Shown: piece by piece, positions 56,406 through 64,000 of the stretch
How the letters are laid out: each line of letters opens with the position of its first letter
How positions within the stretch are numbered: the stretch's first letter is position 1
Assembly: GCF_047511655.1 (NCBI RefSeq)
Contig: NC_133391.1
Coordinates: 119,916,384 to 119,980,383, forward strand
Direction: 5' to 3'
Length of the DNA stretch: 64,000 nucleotides
From: Castor canadensis
Lineage: Eukaryota > Chordata > Mammalia > Rodentia > Castoridae
Notes under the pieces: generated by a model
The model's input: the letters and a program-made list of their open reading frames with translations, nothing else
The model's database searches: none
Told to the model about the DNA's origin: nothing
Translations under genes and position numbers: made by a program

Positions 56406-57424
56406 GGAATATGAATTATATCTCAGTAATTCTTCTAATTCAGCCCAGCCTCTGCCCAAACTGCCATCGGATACTTGGTTCTTTCTTTAGCAGCTACTAC
56501 CTGGGGTATCCCGCAAACTGGAGTTGATTTTGCTCTGCCCAAGCTAGTTTACTCCAAACCTAAGTCTCTCTTGTATCTAATTTTCCCAAAATGCCCAATA
56601 ATGGTCAAATTCAGGCTGAAACTCAGAATTTGGCAAAGAGGGTGAGTCGTGAACCAACTCACTACTACTCAGCGTAAAGCCTGAGGAACCAGTTCCCAGT
56701 ATAATATCCCTTAGCAACCATTATATGTTGCTGTGCAGCGTCTAGACCCACACTGAGATCCTCATGAGCTAGAAGAGAGAGTCAGTGCTAACCAGAGGGA
56801 GAGTGCAGGTGAGGAAAGTGAAGCTGGCTGAGGGGAGTCAGAGAGAATTACCTTCCAGGATATCAGTTAATCTGTCTACTGTCTAGAGTCAGGTGCAGTC
56901 AAAACATTGCCTTGGAAGACATTGCTGAGAAGTTTGTGACACGAAGATTCTCATATCCTGGGGGTGGAGAAATCCAGTCTCCACGTAGACAGTGTGCTCC
57001 CTGGGAAAGCCGTCCTCACCAGTCCAACACAAAAATGCAATGGTGACGCCTCCATTCCTGAGGACGCTTTTTCTTTATGCCCATCTCTTTTATTTAGAGT
57101 CTCCACTATCATTTCCATTTCTCTTTTAACCTTGCCTTTCTGAATTGATTGTTAGACTCTGCCTAGAAACATAACCCATGTTGTGGGCCACACACAGCCC
57201 TCACAACAAGCATTCCCATAATCCCATTTCCTATGCTTTTCTAGTTCTCTGTTTCTCCTAATACAGCAGAGCACTGGCGCCAGGCTTGTGCTGGGGGACT
57301 CGGAGGAACACAACCTGTCCTTGATCACATGCTTAACTCCAAAACCTTGGATTTCTTAAACTACATATTTTATCACACTGGCTTTAAAGAGCCTTGACCA
57401 TTTAGAAGTATTCTCTCAAACGAA
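56406..57424. other. No recognised feature
   Basis: About 1 kb of unique-looking sequence. Confidence 0.4.
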
Positions 57425-57542
57425 GACATTTAGTGCACTTCTGTTATGTTCCAGGCTTCTCTCTGGGAAGCCAATGGTGACCAAAATAGACATCATCCTT
57501 GTCCTTGAAAAGCTATTGAGGGAAAGAGGTAATAAACCATCA
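57425..57542 (-). mobile_element. L2 LINE 3' end, antisense
   Basis: 'cttctgttatgttccaggct' near 57439, 'ccaatggtgaccaaaataga' near 57471 and 'atcatccttgtccttgaaaa' near 57493 follow antisense L2. Confidence 0.5.
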
Positions 57543-57544
57543 CT

Positions 57545-57790
57545 GAGTAAAAGCAGACTTAAACAGGTGCTGTGTTAAGTACTTAATGCACATTAATATT
57601 TTATTTTCCCAATAATCAATCCTAAAGGCTTGTTATTTACATCTCCATTTTACAGATGAGGGGAATGAAGTTCAAGTGTGCAAGTAACTTGCCAAGGCCA
57701 GCTATCTAACTAGCAATGAAGCCAAGATCCTAACCCAGATCATCACGGTCCAGACTTTATGTCATTGGCCTTTTCAATGCATTATCTCTT
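57545..57790 (+). mobile_element. MIR SINE
   Basis: 'ctccattttacagatgaggg' near 57643, 'caagtaacttgccaaggcca' near 57682 and 'gaagccaagatcctaaccca' near 57718 are typical MIR passages. Confidence 0.75.
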
Positions 57791-58233
57791 CGTGACACTA
57801 AGAACACAAATGTTCCCTGCATCTTTACTTTGCAGAAACATCTATGTTACCTAGAGTGACAGACCAGAAAGATGATTGTTGAAAACAGACTGAGAAGCAG
57901 GACAAAGAGAAAAACCATCAGAGTCAAAGGCCTAGCACCCAACTAAGAAGCCCAGTTTAGCTTGCAGGGAGCCTGTTGTAGGTCTAGAAATAAATGTGGG
58001 TGTTGGATCCTAATAACCAGAACAGTTCTCAAAACCCTGTGCCATTTGCAGTGACCTCTCCCTTAGGGATTGTGCCTACTCTGCAAGGTACAGTTCTAGA
58101 TATGCCTATTCTGGCTCCAAACTAAATCCCTGACCTCAGCAAAACCAGATCCCAGATCCCACCTATCAGTCTGTTCTAGGGTGAGAGCCTTGATCTCTAC
58201 CTACAACTCCACCTATAAGGAAATGAGACTGTC
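57791..58233. other. No recognised feature
   Basis: Nothing assigned. Confidence 0.4.
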
Positions 58234-58248
58234 AAGAAACCTGCCCTC

Positions 58249-59019
58249 CTGTTACTCCAGAGGCACCTGCACACCCATGTTTATTGCGGCACTATTCACA
58301 ATAGCCAAGTTATGGAAACAGCCAAGATGCCCCACCTCTGACGAATGGATTAAGAAAATGTGGTATCTATACACAATGGAATTCTATGCAGCCATGAAGA
58401 AGAACGAAATGTTATCATTCGCTGGTAAATGGATGGAATTGGAGAACATCATTCTGAGTGAGGTTAGCCTGGCTCAAAAAACCAAAAATCGTATGTTCTC
58501 CCTCATATGTGGACATTAGATCAAGGGTAAACACAACAAGGGGATTGGACTTTGATCACATGATAAAAGCGAGAGCACACAAGGGAGGGGTGAGGATAGG
58601 TAAGACACCTAAAAAATTAGCTAGCATTTGTTGCCCTCAATGCAGAGAAACTAAAACAGATACCTTAAAGCAACTGAGGCCAATAGGAAAAGGGGAACAG
58701 GTACTAGAGAAAAGGTTAGTTCAAGAAGAATTAACCTAGAAGGTAACACCCACGCATAGGAAATCAATGTGAGTCAATGCCCTGTATAGCTATCCTTATC
58801 TCAACCAGCAAAAACCCTTGTTCCTTCCTATTATTGCTTATACTCTCTCTACAACAAAATTAGAGATAAGGGCAAAATAGTTTCTGCTGGGTATTGAGGG
58901 GGTGGGAGGAGAGAGAGGGGGCGGAGTGGGTGGTAAGGGAGGGGGTAGGGGCAGAGGGGAGAAATGAACCAAGCCTTGTATGCACATATGAATAATAAAA
59001 GAAAAAGGAAAAAAAAAAA
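58249..59019 (+). mobile_element. 5'-truncated L1 with 15-bp TSD
   Basis: A 771-bp plus-strand insertion. It holds the last about 80 codons of ORF2 (58280-58519: MFIAALFTIAKLWKQPRC start, ending MFSLICGH), the 3'UTR, the G-rich tract (about 58896-58960) and an A-rich tail. AAGAAACCTGCCCTC is exactly repeated at 58234-58248 and 59020-59034. The 112-codon frame beginning at 58181 is unique sequence read into the L1 and is not a gene. Confidence 0.95.
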
Positions 59020-59034
59020 AAGAAACCTGCCCTC

Positions 59035-59724
59035 ACTTATGAACCACTTCATCTCAAAACCCAAATATAACAAGCTCTGCAGTGGGCATGGCCCAATAAC
59101 AGCCAACTACAGGTCAGTGTAAAGTGTTGTGGTGAGAGGTCTGTCTCTGAGTCGGAGTCTCACTCTCTGTAGGACTTTTCCCTTGAGGATAGATATAACC
59201 AGCTTAGCTTGCAGAATACAACAGATATTAGAGTGTGTCTAAAGAAAATGAGACCCCTAAGTTTCCCAGCACCCCGTGCGGAGGCCTAAAGGGCCTCCAC
59301 CAGGTCCTGCAGAAGAAAAGAACAGAGAAAAAGTCCAAGCAGTATTATGAGGTAGAGCCTTGACCCCAACCTTCTCTGAGAAAGCCTGACAGGAAGACTG
59401 AGTCAGATTCCAGATTCCGGAAGGCCTTGCTTTGGTTGTTCTGCACTGGCCTCAGCAGTCTTTGTCAACAGCCGTTTGAGTAGCTTCCTTGTTCACAGCC
59501 CCTCAGTTCACTGTCCTTGAGATCTCACTAGTGATGAGAAAAGGACAGCTAAACCTATGGGGAAACATGACAAAGAAAAGAGGGGTCTTTACCTCAAAGT
59601 CCTTGTGTCAGCCTAAAGCTATCTACCCTGACATTTTCTTTGGGCAGAGAGGAAAATGAAGTCTCCCAGGGGACAGAGGCTCCCAGCCTAGCTCATTGCA
59701 TTTAGGGAGGGAAGCTGTCCAAAT
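59035..59724. other. No recognised feature
   Basis: Unique-looking sequence. Confidence 0.4.
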
Positions 59725-59743
59725 GAGGCGACTCCAGAAAGAA

Positions 59744-59802
59744 ATTTTTTTTTAAGAGAAAAAAACTTAAAAAAAAAAAAACCCAGAAAACAAAAAGCAA
59801 AG
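59744..59802 (+). mobile_element. 59-bp A-rich insertion flanked by a 19-bp direct repeat
   Basis: GAGGCGACTCCAGAAAGAA (59725-59743) recurs as GAGGCGACTCCAGCAAGAA (59803-59821), one mismatch in 19. The intervening sequence is almost only A with a T-run at its start. It looks like a retroposed tail without body, or a local duplication with later A expansion. Confidence 0.55.
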
Positions 59803-59825
59803 GAGGCGACTCCAGCAAGAACACA

Positions 59826-60136
59826 CAGGGGTGGACATGAACAGATATCTTCATGCCAATATTCTTAGTAACACTATTCACAATAGCCAAATCAAGTATC
59901 TGCAAACAAACGAGTGCATAAGAGCTTGTGGGACATATACATACAATGAAATACTATGCAGCCACAAAAAAATGAAGTTTTGGTACATAGTGTACCAGCG
60001 ATGGACTTTGAAAACAGTCCATCCCTGGTGGAGGTGGGAAAGGATAGTTATTATTTAACAGACACAGAGTTTTTGTTGGTGCTAATGAAAAAGTTTGGGG
60101 TATGTGTAATGGTAATGACAGACAATATGATGAACT
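59826..60136 (+). mobile_element. Ancient L1 3' fragment
   Basis: 'cactattcacaatagccaaa' near 59872, 'catacaatgaaatactatgc' near 59939 and 'tttaacagacacagag' near 60054 are in the order of an old L1 ORF2 end and 3'UTR, with internal losses. Confidence 0.6.
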
Positions 60137-60230
60137 TATTTATTTATTTATTTTTGGCAGTAGGTTAGAACTCAGGGCCTCATGCTTGCTAGGCAAGCAC
60201 TCTACAACTTAACCTACTCTGCCAGCCCCT
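60137..60230 (-). mobile_element. ID-like SINE, minus strand
   Basis: T-rich (TTTA)n tail complement, then 'ggttagaactcagggcctca', 'gcttgctaggcaagcactct' and 'taacctactctgccagcccc' as minus-strand ID. Confidence 0.85.
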
Positions 60231-61081
60231 CCTGCCAGTCTTAACCTGGTGCAGCACATTTGAGAATCTACTCCATACTTCTCCACTCCTTGCAAAGACA
60301 GCATGAATGGTCAGAGTTACTCAGATGCGTTAGTGAAACCCTGTAACGTCCCACCGTATCTGCAAGACACACATCATGAAGCAAATTCTTATAGAAGCAG
60401 AGAGCCCAGAAAATACCGCATAACATTCCTTTATTCCTGGAATAACTAACTCTTGAGTACTTAAGATATTCAGGTAGATACTTTCACATATTAACTCAGT
60501 CCTCCTTGAGTCAACAGGTCAGGTCAAATGGGAAACACTTCCTTCTTAGACACAAGTGCAGTGATCAAGGCAGAGCATCAGTGGCTTGTGTTACAGGACC
60601 ATCTAGCGTTTGGTGCCACATTTTAAGAAAGTCTCTGGCTCTATTGGGAAGACCTCCAGTAACAGTGACCCCTTCTTCTTGCCTAGACAGGCCAAACAGC
60701 AGCCATGTTGGTAGCCCATTGATGCTGAAATGCAAACAAATATCTTCGCCTGCTTACTTTAATCCGATTACGCCTACTTCCGTCTACTCTAATTCTGCAA
60801 AGGAAGAATTTAACGGAATTCAAGGCAAAACACCCACCCCTGATTTATGGTTGAAATATGGTCTGTCTCCACAGACCCTGTGTTGGAGGGGGGAATTATT
60901 TTTTTCCCTTTTCCTGAGGGACATCATTAATATTGTGATAATTAATGAAAGGCAGCAGATGGAGTTGGACAAATTATTAATGGTTTCAATCATTCAGAGA
61001 GCAGAAGCCCTGTGTGGAGCTGTCCTTGGTGGCAGCATAGAAGTGCTCTGGGGAAATAGGCCAGTGGGCAGAGAAATAGAG

Positions 61082-61126
<45 letters not shown>

Positions 61127-61634
61127 AGTGTGTGTGCGTGGGTGTGTGTGTGGGTGTGTGTTTGCCTGCCTTCTGGCATCCACAGACACGGGTTGAGACT
61201 TTCTCATACAAAAGGGCTGTTTTCATGCAGAAGAGCTCTTAGATTAAATCTGGGAACAGATCCCTCTTGCAGATGGTGGGTACTATCAGATTCTCCCTGC
61301 AGCATGGCCATGTGGGAATTAGGACAGGTTTCAGGGACTTCTTGGACAGTTGAGGGCAGAGGTTGCCTCTTACAACCAGAGGGTAAAGCTGAGAACCGTG
61401 TTAGGCCATCAGTGCTGAAGTATAGCTGGAAAGTGTACCCAAAATGGGTTTGCAGAGCCAAGGGTTGGCAGTCTGGAAGCATGAGAGAGATAGCATCACG
61501 TAGGAACAGGTGAAAGAAACAATGATCCAGGCAAGTTCCCAGGAAGAGGGAGTCAGTTCTGTGGCAGGACTCCTCCCTCCACAGGCTGCCTTCATGATTT
61601 CCACTTAGGCAGCGCCTTCTTGTTGTTTAAGATC
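60231..61634. other. Unique sequence with a possible conserved noncoding element
   Basis: No interspersed repeat recognised except the GT microsatellite. About 60,740-61,030 has many ATTAAT/TAATTA words (catcattaatattgtg, gataattaatgaaagg, aattattaatggtttc) in otherwise complex sequence, as in homeodomain-bound enhancers. The 335-codon frame at 60506-61513 crosses the GT run and shows no domain, so it is not called. Confidence 0.3.
61084..61166. repeat. (GT)n microsatellite
   Basis: GT units from 61084 with interruptions after 61124. It keeps frames open on both strands (poly Val/Cys and His/Thr), which explains several spurious frames. Confidence 0.95.
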
Positions 61635-61765
61635 ACAACTCCTTAAGGGTGGGAATTATATCCTAACTGCTTTCTTCCCTGCTGGATCTCTGGGGTCCAC
61701 CTCAGTGACTGACACACAGCAGTGCCTGAAAATGTTCACTGAGTGATGGATAACGGGATGGATGA
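61635..61765 (+). mobile_element. L2 LINE 3' end
   Basis: 'ccttaagggtgggaattata' near 61641, 'ctgacacacagcagtgcctg' near 61709 and 'gatggatgaatga' at the end follow the L2 3' terminus. Confidence 0.5.
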
Positions 61766-62747
61766 ATGATACAGCTATCTTACCTTGCTGGACATTGGTC
61801 AAAGAACAGAAATATTAATAAGCATTTTGAAATAAAGCCATATCAATTGTTACTTAGAGTAACAAAGAATTTACTGAAGAATTCATTGCAGAGCAGAAAG
61901 AGGTTTCCGATATGCATACACCACATAGCAAATAACTAAATAAATGCTTGTTAGAGGTTCAGATTTCCCCCCAAACTCCTCCTGAATGTGTCCTCTTTCA
62001 GTCCTACCCCAACACAGAACACAGGCTCAGTCTCTCCATCCCTGTCTCCTCTTCCTCCTCCTCCTCTCTCTCCTCCTCTCCTCCTCCTCCTCCACCTCTT
62101 CCTTCTCTACCTCCTCCTCCTCCTGCCACCTCTATTTTCTTTCTCTCTCTCCCCCTGCTAAGAACAAGAGGTGCCATTCCTATGCGCCACTGCAGAACTC
62201 TTACATTCTGTCTCTTTGGGGGATATGCTCAGCCCTTGAGATCTCAAGCCAGAGACCAGCCTCAGCAAAGTATGGAACAGATAAAGCTGGTGCCAGTGTC
62301 TCTCTGCAGGCCCTGATACCTCAGCTTCCTGGAGTCCCTTACAAAGAGGCCATGAAACACCCACCCTCGCTGCAGTCTGAGTGAATGAGTGGCCTGTGCA
62401 CATCCCACTACAGGAAAAGGAAGTTTGGGGGATCAACTGTGGTACTGATTTAATGGACAGATTAGCCAAGTCTATGAGTTAGAGAACAGTCTCAAGATTT
62501 TCCCCCAGACTCAGGGGAAAAAGATCAAGATGGAAAGATACAGCTCACATAAACGTAGGTATTTGGAGTATCTCTGGTAAAATGAATCCCACATATGATC
62601 TATGGCATCTATGTGAAATATCTATGATAGCAATTTCACAGGAAAAAAAAACTGAGCACACAGCAGAGAAACAATGAGCAAAGAAATGAGAGAATTGTCT
62701 TCCACTTAACGAAAAAAATCTTGACTCTTGATTGAAAGGTATCAATA
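61766..62747. other. Unique sequence with a polypyrimidine tract
   Basis: Apart from the CCT-rich tract nothing is recognised. The 122- and 132-codon frames (61948-62384) overlap each other across that tract and are low-complexity. Confidence 0.4.
62037..62156. repeat. (CCT)n/(CTT)n polypyrimidine tract
   Basis: About 120 bp of nearly pure pyrimidine with CTC/CCT triplets on the plus strand. Confidence 0.9.
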
Positions 62748-62820
62748 GGGAGCTGGGTGTGGCTCAAGTGATAGAGCACCTGCCTGGCAAGCAGTTCAAT
62801 CTCCAGTACCAAAAAAAAGA
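62748..62820 (+). mobile_element. ID-like SINE monomer
   Basis: 'gggagctgggtgtggctcaa', 'gcacctgcctggcaagcagt' and 'tcaatctccagtaccaaaa'. The middle is shortened by several bases relative to other copies. Confidence 0.85.
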
Positions 62821-62959
62821 AGCCAAACTTTAAAATAGAATGACAATATATCAAAAGACTAATATAACATGATCAAGGTGGGTTTATTTCTACTCCGAGT
62901 ACTTCTCAAGACAGTCACCGATCCAAACTAAGACAGTTGTCTCTAAGAATTCTGTTGGT

Positions 62960-63030
62960 ATGCACAGGAAAGCAATGCGAGGAATCTCCCTGCATAACTA
63001 TCCTTATCTCAACTACCAAAAACCCTGGGT
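62960..63030 (+). mobile_element. L1 3'UTR fragment, opposite to the next L1
   Basis: 'gcacaggaaagcaatgcgag' and 'aactatccttatctcaacta' match the young L1 3'UTR on the plus strand, with several differences. It abuts the minus-strand L1 at 63038. Confidence 0.6.
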
Positions 63031-63037
63031 CCTCCTC

Positions 63038-64000
63038 TTTTTTTTTTATTCATATGTACATACAATGTTTGGGTCATTTCACTCCCCTTCCCCCGCCCCC
63101 TCCCTTACCTACCCCGCCCCCTCCCTCTTCCCGCCTACCCCCTTGATACCTGGCAGAAACTATTTTGCCCTTATCTCTAATTTTGTTGAAGAGAGAATAT
63201 AAGCAATAATAGGAAGGAACAAGGGTTTTTGCTGGTTGAGATAAGGATAGCTATACAGGGAGTTGACTCACATTAATTTCCTGTGCGTGGGTGTTACCTT
63301 CTAGGTTAATTCTTCTTGATCTAAACTTTTCTCTAGTTCCTGGTCCCCTTCTCCTATTGGCCTCAGTTGCTTTAAAGTATCTGCATTAGTTTCTCTGCAT
63401 TGAGGGCAACAAATGCTATCTCGTTTTTTGGGTGTCTTACCTATCTTCATACCTCCCTTGTGTGCTCTCGCTTTATCATGTGATCAAAGTCCAACCCCCT
63501 TGTTATGTTTGCCCTTGATCTAATGTCCACATATGAGGGAGAACATATGATTTTTGGTCTTTTGGGCAATGCTAACCTCACTCAGAATGATGTTCTCCAA
63601 TTCCATCCATTTACCAGCGAATGATAACATTTCGTTCTTCTTCATGGCTGCATAAAATTCCATTGTGTATAGATACACATTTTCTTAACCCATTCGTCAG
63701 TAGTGGGGCATCTTGGCTGTTTCCATAACTTGGCTATTGTGAATAGTGCTGCAATAAACATGGGTGTGCAGGTGCCTCTGGAGTAACCTGTGTCACAGTC
63801 TTTTGGGTATATCCCCAAGAGTGGTGTTGCTGGATAATAAGGTAGATCTATGTTTAGGTTTTTAAGAAGCCTCCATATTTTTTTCTAGAGTGGTTGTACT
63901 AGTTTACATTCCCACCAACAGTGTAAGAGGGTTCCTTTTTCCCCGCATCCTCGCCAACACCTGTTGTTGTTGGTGTTGCTAATGATGGCTATTCTAACAG
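63038..64000 (-). mobile_element. L1 3' part, minus strand, cut by window end
   Basis: A-rich tail complement at 63038-63050, G-rich tract complement near 63083-63145, 3'UTR, then the end of ORF2 from about 63530 on to the window edge ('tagccatcattagcaacacc'-type sequence in the complement). Same subfamily as 17537, 35524 and 58249. Its 5' extent is not visible. Confidence 0.93.

Noticed and set aside
58181-58519. A 112-codon protein gene
   Set aside because: The first 20 or so codons are unique DNA and the rest is the L1 ORF2 C-terminus entering through a target-site duplication.
60506-61513. A 335-codon plus-strand frame
   Set aside because: It crosses a (GT)n run that removes stop codons, overlaps several minus-strand frames, and shows no family motif or exon structure.
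61948-62384. Two overlapping 120-130-codon frames
   Set aside because: Dominated by the polypyrimidine tract (Ser/Pro/Leu runs) and in competing frames.

Overview
The window is vertebrate, almost certainly rodent, nuclear DNA. It holds 7SL-derived B1-like SINEs, a very abundant tRNA-derived ID-like SINE (A-box-like TGGCTCAAGTGG, B-box-like GAGTTCAAACCCC), L1 elements ending in a G-rich 3'UTR, mammal-wide L2 and MIR, and MaLR LTRs. The ID-like heads, often joined to 7SL-like arms, and the L1 3' ends look to me like those of beaver (Castor) or a close castorimorph relative. That species call is inference. No host protein-coding exon, functional RNA gene, operon or CRISPR array is recognisable. 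The sequence reads as an intergenic or intronic repeat landscape. The one host-gene relic is a processed pseudogene of ribosomal protein L36 (51,571-51,955, minus).

Layout. 1-3,540: ancient L1, a TSD-flanked SINE and a long L2. 3,540-6,745: an L1 whose 5' region is joined directly to late ORF2. 6,745-17,530: unique sequence, MIR and L2 relics, a 250-bp GGAA microsatellite, and nested insertions (an L1 tail inside an ID SINE; an ID inside an ID). 17,537-24,033: an almost full-length minus-strand L1 with 5'UTR, damaged ORF1, broken ORF2 and G-rich 3'UTR. 24,033-35,500: older repeats, many SINEs, an ancient plus-strand L1 carrying two SINEs, and a MaLR LTR. 35,508-36,379: a clean TSD-flanked truncated L1. 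36,380-42,540: mostly unique sequence, one MaLR LTR and a candidate LTR-like segment. 42,540-50,050: scattered colinear pieces of ancient L1 with SINE insertions. 50,050-52,190: unique sequence plus the RPL36 pseudogene. 52,195-56,010: pieces of an ancient L1 in 5'-to-3' order, interrupted by SINEs and an LTR, followed by another MaLR LTR. 56,400-62,950: unique sequence, MIR and L2, a TSD-flanked L1 and a possible conserved noncoding stretch. 63,038-64,000: a further minus-strand L1 cut by the window end.

The content works as a record of retrotransposition rather than as a set of cooperating genes. L1 ORF2-type machinery is the known driver of SINE, L1-tail and RPL36 insertion, and many insertions still show target-site duplications (TSDs). 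The most unusual signals are a modular SINE system in which two 7SL-like arms and an ID-like head occur as monomers, dimers and a repeated trimer, and tiny TSD-flanked insertions of only about 45-60 bp. All repeat-family names come from recalled consensus sequences; no database search was possible.
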